From positions 1 through 64,000 of the forward strand of contig CAUJCR010000006.1 of NCBI GenBank assembly GCA_963169355.1: 64,000 nucleotides of DNA, read 5' to 3'. Below the pieces are notes generated by a model. The model saw only the letters and a program-made list of their open reading frames with translations, was not told the origin of the DNA and did no database searches. The DNA is from Bacteroidota bacterium (GTDB taxonomy: Bacteria; Bacteroidota; Bacteroidia; B-17B0; Aurantibacillaceae). A program made the translations under genes and the position numbers. Below, in pieces: positions 16,557 through 26,018 of this stretch; positions within the stretch are counted from its first letter, which is position 1, and each line of letters starts with the position of its first letter.

Positions 16557-18776
16557 TTACTTTCTTTTTTTATAGCGCTTAGGATTTCTAATTTCAATTT
16601 CTTTTTTAGATGGCTCGCCTGATACAAATTCAAAATCGAGTTGTTTTTTTATTAAATCGGCGCGTTTTACTTTAATGCGTACTTTATCTCCTAGGCTATA
16701 AATACGACCTGTTCTACGTCCTACCACTCGATAATTTTCTTCATCAAACACATATTGGTCATCTTTTATATCTCTTAACCCCACACGACCTTCGCATTTA
16801 TTTTCAATAATCTCTACAAATATTCCCCACTCGGTTACGCCACTAATAATACCATCAAATTCCTCTCCAATTTTATCTTCAAGGTATTCTACTTGTTTGT
16901 ATTTTACCGAAGCTCTTTCGGCATCGGCAGCTAAACGTTCCATATCGGATGAATGCTTTGCTAATAATTCTAATTCATCTGCTTTTAAATAATGCGTATG
17001 ATTTAATTTAGCTTCTAATAAGCGATGCACCAACATATCTGGATAACGACGAATGGGCGAAGTAAAATGTGTGTAGTACTCAAATCCTAATCCGTAATGT
17101 CCCACGTTTTTAGTAGTATAAACAGCTTTTGGCATTGAGCGTATCGCCAATAACTCAATCATACTTTGCTCTTTTTTATTTTTTACATCCGTCAATAATT
17201 TATTAATGGATTGTGCAGTTTTTTGTTTGTTGCCCACCGCTACCGAATACCCAAAGCGTTCTACAAATTGATTCAGTTCTAAAAGCTTATCGTCTTTTGG
17301 CACATCGTGAATACGGTATATAACGGGCTCCTTACTTTCCTCTTTTTTCTTTTTATGATTTTTTTCTTCGGTATTTTTTGGTTTATCGCCTTTAGCTAAA
17401 AACTCAGCTACCTTACGATTAGCCAACAACATAAAATCTTCAATTAATTTGTGGGCATCTTTTTGTGTTTTAAAATACACACCTGTAGGTGTGCCATCAT
17501 CATCTAAATGAAATTTTACTTCGGCTTTATCAAAAAATATAGAACCATGTGCTGTGCGCTCTGCACGAAGTAATTTAGCTAATCGGTCAAGGGTTAAAAT
17601 TTCATCTTTAAAAATACCTTGCTCTGTTTCAATAATTGTTTGGGCTTCTTCGTAAGTAAAACGATGGTTGCTGTTTATTACTGTTTTTCCAAACCATTGC
17701 TGATAAATTTTTGCTTTATCGTCCATTTCGAATACGGCACTAAAGCAATATTTTTCTTCGTTTGGACGTAACGAACAGGCAAAATTACTTAATACTTCAG
17801 GTAGCATAGGCACACATCTATCTACCAAATACACCGAGGTTGCTCTATTTACTGCCTCGTCATCTAATATAGTGCCTGGTTTTACATAATGTGTTACATC
17901 TGCAATATGAACACCAATTTCCCAATGCCCATTTTCTAATTTTTGAAGTGATAAGGCATCGTCAAAATCTTTGGCATCGGCTGGGTCGATGGTAAAGGTG
18001 GTAACATTTCTAAAATCGCGACGCTTAGTAATTTCTTGTTCCTTTATTCTAGTATCAAGTTGTTTTGCTTCGTTTTCTACCTTCTCAGAAAAGTGCATTG
18101 GTAAGCCGTACTCAGCCATAATGGCATGGATTTCTGTTTCATGTTCTCCAGCATTACCAAGCACCTCAACCACTTTTCCATTTGGGTTTTCAGAACCTCG
18201 TTTCCACTCGGTTAATTCCACTACCACTTTCTGTCCATTTTTAGCATGTAGTGTATGTTCTAAGGGAACAAAAAAATCAACATGTAACTTATTATAGTCT
18301 GGGACAACAAATGCAAATTTTGGCATCACTTGTATTGTACCTACAAATTTTGTTTTAGCTCGTTTTATTACCTCAATCACTTCGCCCTCTGGGTTTCCTC
18401 GTCGGTTAAATACATTTATCTTTACTAAATCGCCTTGCAAAGCATCTTTTGTTTTTCTAAATGCAATAAATACATCTTTTTCGCCAGCCTCGGTAACTAC
18501 ATAGGCTGTGCCTTGAGTTGTAAAATCAATAGTTCCGCTGAGATAAGACTTAGTGTCTTTTATTTGATATTTACCTATTTCTTTTTCTAATACAAAGCCT
18601 TGGTGTTTTAATGCCTCAAGGGTTTCGAGTAATGTAAAGCGTTCGCTTTCATTATCAATCTCCATGGCTGCGGCTACTTGTTTGTAATTAAAAGCCTTAT
18701 CGGCGTTATGTTTTAAGAACGCTAATACCTCTTCGAATAAAAATCGTTGTACTTGTTTTTTTTTTGATTTAGCCAT
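16557..18776 (-). CDS. rnr: Ribonuclease R
   Basis: The 739-residue RNase II/R exoribonuclease has an N-terminal winged-helix segment, cold-shock-like OB domains, the RNB catalytic domain (TIDPADAKDFDDALSL at ~262-277 supplies the metal-binding Asp cluster; YTHFTSPIRRYPDMLVHR carries the RNA-binding arginines) and a C-terminal S1 domain (GVTEWGIFVEI). The tail is lysine-rich (NPKRYKKRK), as usual for RNase R. It degrades structured RNA 3' to 5' in mRNA decay and rRNA quality control. A Lys/Glu-rich insert (EEKNHKKKKEESKEP) inside RNB is unusual in detail but probably a surface loop. Confidence 0.95.
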   Translation of the reverse strand: MAKSKKKQVQRFLFEEVLAFLKHNADKAFNYKQVAAAMEIDNESERFTLLETLEALKHQGFVLEKEIGKYQIKDTKSYLSGTIDFTTQGTAYVVTEAGEKDVFIAFRKTKDALQGDLVKINVFNRRGNPEGEVIEVIKRAKTKFVGTIQVMPKFAFVVPDYNKLHVDFFVPLEHTLHAKNGQKVVVELTEWKRGSENPNGKVVEVLGNAGEHETEIHAIMAEYGLPMHFSEKVENEAKQLDTRIKEQEITKRRDFRNVTTFTIDPADAKDFDDALSLQKLENGHWEIGVHIADVTHYVKPGTILDDEAVNRATSVYLVDRCVPMLPEVLSNFACSLRPNEEKYCFSAVFEMDDKAKIYQQWFGKTVINSNHRFTYEEAQTIIETEQGIFKDEILTLDRLAKLLRAERTAHGSIFFDKAEVKFHLDDDGTPTGVYFKTQKDAHKLIEDFMLLANRKVAEFLAKGDKPKNTEEKNHKKKKEESKEPVIYRIHDVPKDDKLLELNQFVERFGYSVAVGNKQKTAQSINKLLTDVKNKKEQSMIELLAIRSMPKAVYTTKNVGHYGLGFEYYTHFTSPIRRYPDMLVHRLLEAKLNHTHYLKADELELLAKHSSDMERLAADAERASVKYKQVEYLEDKIGEEFDGIISGVTEWGIFVEIIENKCEGRVGLRDIKDDQYVFDEENYRVVGRRTGRIYSLGDKVRIKVKRADLIKKQLDFEFVSGEPSKKEIEIRNPKRYKKRK

Positions 18777-18884
18777 AATACACTATCAGCAAATAATTTT
18801 GCTTTAAGTAAAGATAAGGATTAATAAGGCAATGAGTTACTAAATAACGCAAACACTATGCGGGAGTTTTAAACAAAAAAATAA

Positions 18885-20300
18885 TTAGCTTATTCTTAGT
18901 CCAATGACACACACATCATCTACTTGTGCGGTAGCACCTTTCCAATCGTTAAATGCTTTTTCTAATATTAGTTTTTGCTCATTCATTGATTTTTCGTTGG
19001 AGTCGATGAGTATTTTTTCAAATTGTTTGCGCATAAATTTTTTACCTGTTTGTTCGCCAAATTGGTCGGCATAGCCATCTGTAAATAAATACACACAATC
19101 ATCCTTAAAAACATCAATCATAATGTTGTTGTATGGTAACACCTCATCATTCATGTTTCCTATAGCTTGTTTATCGGCTTTTAAAGTTATAATCTCTTTA
19201 TCTCTTACAATATATACCGAATTGTTAGCGCCTGCATAAGCTAATTTTTTATTTTCAATATCAATGGCAATTAATGAAATATCCATGCCATCTCGTATGA
19301 CTTCTTCTCTATCATTATGATTAAGCGTGGTAATAATTTTTTGATTTAAAAAATCAAGCGCTTCGGCGGGTGTGTTAATGTCTTTGTTAACGCTACTTTG
19401 TTGTAAAAAATTAGAGCCTAATAAACTCATAAATGCACCTGGCACACCATGCCCAGTACAATCTGCTACCGCTACTAATAAATAATTTTTTGATTCGCCT
19501 GTTTCGGGCGTTGTTTTTATTTTTTTTATCCAATAAAAATCTCCACTCACAATATCGCGCGGTTTATAAATCACAAAATAATTTTCGTTTAAAATATTAT
19601 CCAAAAAAGTTTTAGGAGGCAGTAATGCTTCTTGAAGTCGTTTAGCATAGCGTAAACTACTAATTATTTCGGTATTCATTTCCTCCACTTCTTCTTTTTG
19701 CTGTTCGATTGTTTTTTTAGAAAGCTCTAACTCTAACCGACTTTTTAATTCATTGTATGTTAATCGGTATCGGTTACGAATCATAAACACACAAAAGATG
19801 GCTACTGTTAAGGTTAACATACCGCCATTAATTAAAAACTCCTCCACACTTAAAGGGCTATTAGCCAAATAAAACGCCGCATTACTTATGATAGTAGCTA
19901 CTAACAAAATAATAGATTGTTTAAATTCCCATAATACCAACATGCCCACGCCAATAAATAACGCAATGTATGCAAAGGCATGTTTTTGTAAATGTTCAAC
20001 ATCCATCACACTCCACATATAAGCGTTTTGAACACTAATGCCCAAAACTAAAATAAAAGTACAAGTGTGAATAGTAAGATTTATTTTGTCTCGTAATAAA
20101 ACTGCTATAAGAGTAGTAACAGAAACACAAAATCTAAACCCAAGAAACGGTAACCAAAACTCAGGCAATACAAAATAATCGCTGATAAACCAAAATAGAT
20201 TTAAAACAATACCAATCCAACAAGCAATTAAATGCGGACGTTCGGTAGATTTATTAAATTCACTACGAACTATACTGTCTGATATTTGAGTTTCGTACAC
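18885..20300 (-). CDS. Membrane-anchored SpoIIE/PP2C-type phosphatase
   Basis: The 471-residue protein has about six transmembrane helices (residues ~20-180), a short coiled coil (~185-215, SKKTIEQQKEEVEEMNTEI) and a SpoIIE-type PP2C domain (~215-471) with YKPRDIVSGDFYW, VAVADCTGHGVPGAFMSLLG and LFTDGYADQFG supplying the metal-binding acidic residues. It should dephosphorylate a serine/threonine-phosphorylated protein, perhaps an anti-sigma antagonist, in response to a membrane signal. The start is GTG at 20300. It lies 39 bp downstream of fbp on the same strand and may be cotranscribed. A related phosphatase with TPRs is at 38639-40783. Confidence 0.88.
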   Translation of the reverse strand: MYETQISDSIVRSEFNKSTERPHLIACWIGIVLNLFWFISDYFVLPEFWLPFLGFRFCVSVTTLIAVLLRDKINLTIHTCTFILVLGISVQNAYMWSVMDVEHLQKHAFAYIALFIGVGMLVLWEFKQSIILLVATIISNAAFYLANSPLSVEEFLINGGMLTLTVAIFCVFMIRNRYRLTYNELKSRLELELSKKTIEQQKEEVEEMNTEIISSLRYAKRLQEALLPPKTFLDNILNENYFVIYKPRDIVSGDFYWIKKIKTTPETGESKNYLLVAVADCTGHGVPGAFMSLLGSNFLQQSSVNKDINTPAEALDFLNQKIITTLNHNDREEVIRDGMDISLIAIDIENKKLAYAGANNSVYIVRDKEIITLKADKQAIGNMNDEVLPYNNIMIDVFKDDCVYLFTDGYADQFGEQTGKKFMRKQFEKILIDSNEKSMNEQKLILEKAFNDWKGATAQVDDVCVIGLRIS

Positions 20301-20339
20301 GAAAAACTAATATACAACAGAAAATTTAATTTCTAAAAT

Positions 20340-21359
20340 TTATTTAACAGATGCTTCCTTAAATTGTTCCATAAACTCCATGGCTTTATCTACCATATCG
20401 CTAGAGCCCAAGAACAATGGTGTGCGTTGATGTAATTCGGTAATATCCAATTCCATAATACGTTTATGACCATTAGTAGCTTTACCACCAGCCTGTTCGA
20501 TGATAAATGCTAAAGGATTACATTCGTACAACAAGCGTAATTTACCTTTTGGAGATTTAGTAGTAGTAGGATAAATGTAAATACCGCCCGTAATTAAGTT
20601 ACGATGAATATCAGCCACTCCAGAGCCAATATAACGACTTGAATAAGGACGAGAAGTTGCTTTGTCTTCTTCTTGGCAATACTTAATGTATTTTTTTACA
20701 CCATCTGGAAAGTGCAAATAATTTCCTTCGTTAATGGAATAAGTTTTACCTTGTTTAGGTATTTGCATATTAGGGTGCGATAAACAAAACTCTCCGATAC
20801 TTGGATCGAGGGTAAAACCATTAACACCACGGCCAGTGGTGTAAACCAACATACAAGAAGAACCATAAATAACATAACCAGCCGCAACTTGCTCGGTACC
20901 ACGTTGCATAAAATCTTCGAGGGTACCAGCACCATTTAAACTTGTGCGACGGTAAATAGAGAAAATGGTTCCTACTGATACATTCACATCAATATTCGAA
21001 GAGCCATCTAATGGGTCGATTGCTACAATATAACGCGCGTTTTTAGAAATTTCAGAATCAATAGGAATAATATCATCGTTTTCTTCGCTAGCAATAGCAC
21101 ACACTTCGCCACCAGCTTTAAAGGCAGCAATAAATTGGTCGTTTGCTAGTACATCTAACTTTTTAACTTTTTCGCCTTGCACATTGGTTTCGCCTGTTTC
21201 GCCTAATATTTCGGCTAAACCTGCTTTATTTACCTCTCTGTTTACAATCTTTGCAGCAATACCAATATCACGCAATAAGCGAGATAATTCGCCTTTAGCA
21301 TACGGAAAATCGGCTTGTTTTTCGATAATAAATTGTCCTAAGGTAGTTTGTACTTTCAT
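20340..21359 (-). CDS. fbp: Fructose-1,6-bisphosphatase, class 1
   Basis: This 339-residue enzyme has the class I signature: EE at 92-93 (ASEENDD), [10 protein letters not shown] at 115-124 binding the divalent metals, then [18 protein letters not shown], the substrate-binding [15 protein letters not shown] and [19 protein letters not shown]. It hydrolyses fructose 1,6-bisphosphate in gluconeogenesis. Length and motifs are ordinary. A TACCTTTA box-like sequence lies on the minus strand at 21385-21392. The SpoIIE-type phosphatase gene follows at 39 bp. Confidence 0.96.
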   Translation of the reverse strand: MKVQTTLGQFIIEKQADFPYAKGELSRLLRDIGIAAKIVNREVNKAGLAEILGETGETNVQGEKVKKLDVLANDQFIAAFKAGGEVCAIASEENDDIIPIDSEISKNARYIVAIDPLDGSSNIDVNVSVGTIFSIYRRTSLNGAGTLEDFMQRGTEQVAAGYVIYGSSCMLVYTTGRGVNGFTLDPSIGEFCLSHPNMQIPKQGKTYSINEGNYLHFPDGVKKYIKYCQEEDKATSRPYSSRYIGSGVADIHRNLITGGIYIYPTTTKSPKGKLRLLYECNPLAFIIEQAGGKATNGHKRIMELDITELHQRTPLFLGSSDMVDKAMEFMEQFKEASVK

Positions 21360-22177
21360 AAAAATGAGATTAAATTAGAAAGCCTAAAGGTAATTAAAGC
21401 AAATTGATATTGAAAACATTCACATTATAATTTTACAGAGTTTTTGACTTTATAGTTGGTTTTTATCTATAAAATAGACTTGTGGCAGCAGTGTAAGCCT
21501 CCCACGGTCACCTTCGCCCAACAGGCAGCTTAGCGAAATTACTTTACATATAGGGATTAAACCCTAATATTTTTTTATTTCATAAATAACAAACTGCTTG
21601 TGGTAATGAAAGCGAGTTTTTTCAATTCTATCCTTTCACTTATCATAAATTACACATAAACTGTTACGAAAAAACAATTAAAAATACGCATTCATTTTTT
21701 AATGTAACATATTGATTCAAATCCATTAATAAAAGTTATTGTTACAATTAAAAAAGTAATTAACTTCGTTAATTAATAAGTTAGTAGCAAGGCGTGACGA
21801 GCAACATTGTTGGCAAATTACCCCCCTGACATTTAACTAAATTGTTATACATTTAATTAACGTTTAGACGGTTTCAAAATGCTTTTTTTGTTCCATAGAC
21901 ACATTTCGGGAAAAGAATTTAAAATTTTCCCTCCCCTCTTTTTCGGTTTCGAAAAACCCGTTTTGGCTATCCCTAATTTAGCACATTTGCTTTTGCCCTC
22001 CTCAGACGCCAACGCAGATGCAAAATCAAAAGAGCTAAATCCCACAACACAAATAGGCGTGCTTCGCACATTTTTTGCGCGTGCACTCAGCGTGCCACAA
22101 AGCGCGCCACAGGCGTACGGCATTTTTATATATGAAATCTCGTTTTTTTGTTCGTATTTTGCTCAAACAAATAGGGT
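21360..22177. other. 818-bp non-coding region left of the accessory island
   Basis: I see no convincing gene. The first ~120 bp hold the fbp upstream region. The middle is AT-rich. The segment ~21950-22125 is distinctly richer in G+C (27 of 40 bases in 22081-22120) and contains five GCGTGC-like hexamers at 22057, 22079, 22090, 22102 and 22113. Overlapping open frames on both strands (21857-22123 minus, 21879-22184 plus) have compositions unlike real proteins and no recognisable domain. Confidence 0.6.
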
Positions 22178-24598
22178 ATGGTAACTACAAAAAATTTGAA
22201 GACACTTATTTTCCTTCTGCTTATTCCTATTTGCTCTATTTATAGTCAGACAATCAAAGGGAAAATACTCGATAGTACAAATGTACCTATTCCTTTTGCT
22301 ACTATAGCATTCCTTAATCCAACAGATAGTGCTATTGTTGAAGGTGTATTTGCAAATGAGGAAGGTAATTTTGAAACAAAAATCGGCAAGGGTATTTATT
22401 TATTGAAGGTATCTGCCATTGGATTTAATACAAAATGTTGTGATACGATTCATATCGAATCCAACTCCAACAGTAAAATAATTAAGGTAAATCTTGGCGC
22501 AAATAGTCATAACTTAAACGAAGTTTCAATAAATGCTATTAGAACTGCTGTTGAGTTCAGTAATGGAAATATTACAATAAATATTGAAAATAGTCCTTTG
22601 GCAAAGGGTAATACTGTTTATGATTTGTTTGCCAAAATACCTGGAGTTAGTATTGATGATAACATAATTTATCTTAACGGAAAATCAGGTGTTATGATTA
22701 TGATTGATGGGAGGGCACAGCAAATTTCAAATTCTCAGCTTCTTAATCTTTTAAAAAGCATGAATGCAGAATCGGTTGAAAAAATAGAATTATTTAAAAA
22801 TCCGCCTGTAAAATATGATGCGAGTGGAACTTCCGGGATGATTAATATCAAAACAAAAAAAACAAAAATTAAGGGATATAGCGGAAGTATCTATACATCG
22901 AGTTCCCAAGGATTCTATCCAAGAACCTCTGGTGGAATATTATTTAACTACAAAACTAATCGAATTCTATTTTTTTCGAATTTAGATTGCAATTACAGTC
23001 TTTACCAAATGATTGCAAATTTCAATCGGAAATTTAAAACGGACACATCATTGACCGAACTTAATACAGAGAATGTTATGAAGGAGTTGGAAAGTGGATT
23101 TACTTACAAAATTGGAGCTGATTGGACGATAAACAAAAGAAATATTGTAGGATTTAAAATTGACGGAGGTCCGGGTTCTTATGTTTCAAATAGCACTGGT
23201 ATCACAAAGGTACAGGGTTACAATAATTTGAATTTTGATCACTTAAATTCATCTGTCTATAATCCGGATAAATGGGTTAGTAATAATTTCAATTTAAACT
23301 CCGAACATCATTTTGATACTCTTGGAACTGTCCTTTATTTCACATCAGATTTTACAAGACTTTCTGAATCCATTTCAAGTGATATACAGAACTATTATGA
23401 GGATAAAAATAATTTAGAAGTCATTCCCTCAAATATCTATAGAAATCAGAATAAAAACAGTACTGATATTTTCGCATCCAAGATGGACTTTAGCAAGTTT
23501 ATTAATGAAAAAACGACTTTACAAGCCGGTGTAAAGGCCAGCGCAATAAGCACTAACAACAATTATTTTTTTGAAAGAAAAGATAATACGACCGGAAATT
23601 ACTTTGAGGATACAACCTTAACCAATAATTATACCTATAAGGAGCAAACCTACGCCGCGTATTTGAATCTTGATAAAAAATTTGGGAAGATAAATACTCA
23701 TGTAGGTATTAGAGCAGAAAATACAAATTTGACAGGCAGGAATACTGATAAAGCTTTTCAAATAAAACGAAGCTATTATAATTTGTTTCCTAACGTGTCA
23801 ATTGAGTATTCCCCTTCAGAAAAACACAACATACAAATAAATTTTAATAGGAGAATCGACAGGCCACAGTATAATGACTTAAATCCTTTTCGCTATTACC
23901 GGGATCAATATCAGTTCTATGGAGGCAATCCGTTCCTATTGCCTCACTATAGTAATACATTTGAGTTAAGTCACGGTTATAAAAAGTTCATTACAAATTC
24001 ATTTACTTATACAAGAATTAATAACGTGATGCTTCCTTACACAAGTCAGAATGATAGCACCAAAGTTTTTAGTGAGTCAATAAAAAACATGAAGGCGAAT
24101 GATAATTTTTCTTACTTATTATACATTCAAAAGGAATTAAAATCATGGTGGCACGTATCATTTAATGGAGTAGTTTCTTACATCGAATATCAGGGTAGTA
24201 TTAATGACGTACCATTTAAAACTGCGTCATTCTTCTATAACCCATCCTTAACAAATACATTTGTCCTGCCAAAAAATACCAAAATAGAACTCTTGTCATT
24301 TTATAGAAGTGGGAAAAATAACGGACTTGTTCAAGTTAGACCAAGATGGATGGTGACTTTAGCCGTTAAGAAGTCGTTTTTCAAAGAAAAACTTGATTGC
24401 AGTATTGGTATTAATGATATTTTTTATTCCGGGTATTTCAGAACTTGGACTAAGTTCAACAATCAGGATTGGAATTATAAAGTAACCCAAGACACAAGGA
24501 GGTTTACCATTAGCATTAATTATAATTTCGGTAAAACACAGTTTCAGGAACGAGAAACAAGCAGTAATGAACAAGAAAAAGAAAGGCTACGCCATTGA
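22178..24598 (+). CDS. Outer-membrane beta-barrel protein with carboxypeptidase-regulatory and plug-like domains
   Basis: The 806-residue protein has a signal peptide (LIFLLLIPICSIYSQ), a CarboxypepD_reg-like domain (~25-115, IKGKILDSTNVPIPFATIAF), a TonB-receptor plug-like part (~120-235: GNTVYDLFAKIPGVSID, GVMIMIDGRAQQIS, KYDASGTSGMINIKTKK) and a long aromatic barrel ending YNFGKTQF. This matches the OMP_b-brl_3 group of TonB-receptor relatives. A role in uptake or signalling across the outer membrane is likely; the substrate is unknown. No partner SusD gene is present. A C-terminal Glu/Lys tail (EQEKERLRH) follows the last strand. It is the first gene of the accessory island and has its own terminator. 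Confidence 0.88.
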   Translation: MVTTKNLKTLIFLLLIPICSIYSQTIKGKILDSTNVPIPFATIAFLNPTDSAIVEGVFANEEGNFETKIGKGIYLLKVSAIGFNTKCCDTIHIESNSNSKIIKVNLGANSHNLNEVSINAIRTAVEFSNGNITINIENSPLAKGNTVYDLFAKIPGVSIDDNIIYLNGKSGVMIMIDGRAQQISNSQLLNLLKSMNAESVEKIELFKNPPVKYDASGTSGMINIKTKKTKIKGYSGSIYTSSSQGFYPRTSGGILFNYKTNRILFFSNLDCNYSLYQMIANFNRKFKTDTSLTELNTENVMKELESGFTYKIGADWTINKRNIVGFKIDGGPGSYVSNSTGITKVQGYNNLNFDHLNSSVYNPDKWVSNNFNLNSEHHFDTLGTVLYFTSDFTRLSESISSDIQNYYEDKNNLEVIPSNIYRNQNKNSTDIFASKMDFSKFINEKTTLQAGVKASAISTNNNYFFERKDNTTGNYFEDTTLTNNYTYKEQTYAAYLNLDKKFGKINTHVGIRAENTNLTGRNTDKAFQIKRSYYNLFPNVSIEYSPSEKHNIQINFNRRIDRPQYNDLNPFRYYRDQYQFYGGNPFLLPHYSNTFELSHGYKKFITNSFTYTRINNVMLPYTSQNDSTKVFSESIKNMKANDNFSYLLYIQKELKSWWHVSFNGVVSYIEYQGSINDVPFKTASFFYNPSLTNTFVLPKNTKIELLSFYRSGKNNGLVQVRPRWMVTLAVKKSFFKEKLDCSIGINDIFYSGYFRTWTKFNNQDWNYKVTQDTRRFTISINYNFGKTQFQERETSSNEQEKERLRH

Positions 24599-24612
24599 AG
24601 AAAGTTAAGTAG

Positions 24613-24634
24613 AAAAAGGTAAAAACCTTTTTTT
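24613..24634 (+). terminator. Terminator after the outer-membrane barrel gene
   Basis: 8-bp stem AAAAAGGT/ACCTTTTT (24613-24620 and 24625-24632), AAAA loop, more T after the stem; 14 bp past the stop codon. Confidence 0.7.
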
Positions 24635-24751
24635 GGACAGTCTCCATTTTGTAAGTCAAGGCAGGATTTTAGAAAATAGCCACCGTGATTTAAGAAACTC
24701 TGACAGGCATTTATGAAACTCTGACAGCGTTTCAGTTTAAGGCCTTCCCAC

Positions 24752-24824
24752 ATTTTGCAAGCACATATTGCAACTTGTTTTCAAAGGCAAAGAGTTTAGT
24801 TGTTGCAATATAAGCTTGCAAAAT
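24752..24824. repeat. Imperfect 23-bp inverted repeat
   Basis: Arms at 24752-24774 and 24802-24824 pair at 21 of 23 positions, the two mismatches lying together mid-arm; the loop is 27 nt. There is no U-run, so it is not a plain terminator. Confidence 0.9.
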
Positions 24825-24860
24825 TTTCCTCCTTTTACCAACTAAACGCATAAAGAACTG

Positions 24861-24877
24861 GCGGTTTTGAAAACCGC
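24861..24877. repeat. Short hairpin GCGGTTT-TGA-AAACCGC
   Basis: Perfect 7-bp stem. A related hairpin with one mismatch, GCGGTTT-CA-AATCCGC, is at 25155-25170. Confidence 0.75.
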
Positions 24878-25060
24878 TTTAGCCAACGCTTCAAAAATTT
24901 TAAATTCTTTCTAAGTGTTTCAATAAAACATTTCGGCTGACAAAGAAACCAAAAAGCATTAGCAGAGGAATAAACAACAAACAGTTTTCATTTAGACAAC
25001 ATTCGGTAAGAACGCCCAGCTACTAACAGCACCTTTGCCTTATGCGGGCAGAAGTACAAG

Positions 25061-25112
25061 CATTTGCAAAAGTTTAAGGTCGCTTTGCGAAAGAATTTTC
25101 ATTTTGCAAATG
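25061..25112. repeat. 11-bp inverted repeat with inner hairpin
   Basis: CATTTGCAAAA (25061-25071) and TTTTGCAAATG (25102-25112) are perfect complements, and TCGC-TTT-GCGA (25080-25090) nests in the loop. Confidence 0.75.
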
Positions 25113-25190
25113 TCCAATAAACATAGTATCTTCAACTAAACATTCCGGCAAGAAGCGGTTTCAAATCCGCACAAGGCAAAGCCGCCAACC

Positions 25191-25200
25191 GTTATAAGCC
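25191..25200 (+). repeat. GTTATAAGCC element, left copy
   Basis: This 10-mer, followed by ATTTT, recurs inverted as GGCTTATAAC at 28102-28111 (preceded by AAAAAC). The pair brackets the WYL-Rid-AKR-YdeI gene group. Confidence 0.55.
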
Positions 25201-25247
25201 ATTTTAACTAACACTCTGCACAAACAAAATATTCCGACATTTGACGA

Positions 25248-25937
25248 ATGAATGACAACGATACAAAACGACTTTCACGACTGACGGCAATACTCACACA
25301 GTTACAAACGAAGCGGCTTTTGACTTCAACAGCATTGGCAAACAAATTTGGAGTTAGTGTTCGAACCATCTACAGAGACATCAGAGCATTGGAACAAGCA
25401 GGCGTTCCCATTATCACGGAAGACGGCAAAGGTTATACGCTTATGGAGGGTTACAGAGTTCCACCTGTAATGTTTACAGAAGCACAAGCCAATGCTTTGA
25501 TTATGGCAGAGCAATTAGTTCTCAAAAACAAAGACACTTCGTTCATCAAAGATTACACAGAAGCCATTGACAAAATAAAAGCAGTCTTGAAATACAACAT
25601 ACAAGACAAAGCCAACTTACTTTCCGAACGTACGCGATTTGACCAAAACATTAATAGAGAACGAAATAGCAACAACTTATCTGACTTGCAATTTGCTTTG
25701 ACAAATTTTCGCCTCACAAAAATTGAGTACACGAATGAAAAGGAACAAACGACATCACGAATTATTGAGCCTTTTGCATTACTAAGCACCGAAAATTGGT
25801 TGTTAGTTGCGTATTGTCGTTTGCGAAAAGAATTTCGTTATTTCCGCTTAGACAGAATTAAAAAATTAGAAATACTTTCCGACAAATTTGAACCTCACGG
25901 AATGACCTTACAGGAATATTTTGATACGTATCATTAA
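25248..25937 (+). CDS. YafY-type transcriptional regulator (HTH_11 + WYL domain)
   Basis: This 229-residue protein has an N-terminal winged helix-turn-helix (residues ~8-60; STALANKFGVSVRTIYRDIRALEQAGVPI) and a WYL ligand-sensing domain (~130-210), whose core W-L-L-V-A-Y-C-R-L-R and FRYFRLDRIKKLEIL match the family. It probably controls the genes just downstream. A perfect TGACA-N6-TGTCA palindrome at 25953-25968, 15 bp past its stop and directly upstream of the Rid gene's -7 box, is the obvious operator candidate. The start is the first of two close ATGs. The ligand is unknown. Confidence 0.9.
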   Translation: MNDNDTKRLSRLTAILTQLQTKRLLTSTALANKFGVSVRTIYRDIRALEQAGVPIITEDGKGYTLMEGYRVPPVMFTEAQANALIMAEQLVLKNKDTSFIKDYTEAIDKIKAVLKYNIQDKANLLSERTRFDQNINRERNSNNLSDLQFALTNFRLTKIEYTNEKEQTTSRIIEPFALLSTENWLLVAYCRLRKEFRYFRLDRIKKLEILSDKFEPHGMTLQEYFDTYH

Positions 25938-25952
25938 TTTTTAAAACACCCC

Positions 25953-25987
25953 TGACATAAGGCTGTCACTATCCCATTTTAGCTTTG
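25953..25987 (+). promoter_or_regulatory. Rid-gene promoter with inverted-repeat operator
   Basis: TGACA (25953-25957) and TGTCA (25964-25968) form a perfect inverted repeat with a 6-bp spacer, starting where the -33 element would lie. A consensus -7 box TAGCTTTG follows at 25980-25987, about 30 nt before the Rid ATG at 26019. Binding here would block or guide RNA polymerase. Confidence 0.65.
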
Positions 25988-26018
25988 CACTTAAATTAAT
26001 CATTAAAGTAAAATTAAA

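Larger units (their letters stand above)
24599..25247. other. 649-bp hairpin-rich non-coding region
   Basis: No gene is seen. It holds the terminator at 24613-24634, a 13-bp direct repeat (GAAACTCTGACAG at 24694-24706 and 24715-24727), the 23-bp inverted repeat 24752-24774/24802-24824, hairpins at 24861-24877, 25061-25112 and 25155-25170, and the GTTATAAGCC element at 25191-25200 that recurs inverted at 28102-28111. Such dense secondary structure is typical of MITE-like or cassette-junction DNA, but no transposase or integrase is nearby. Confidence 0.65.

Noticed and set aside
21857..22184. Overlapping frames of 88 (minus) and 101 (plus) codons
   Set aside because: They occupy the same GC-rich DNA on opposite strands, match no domain I know, and one runs into the start of the real gene at 22178.
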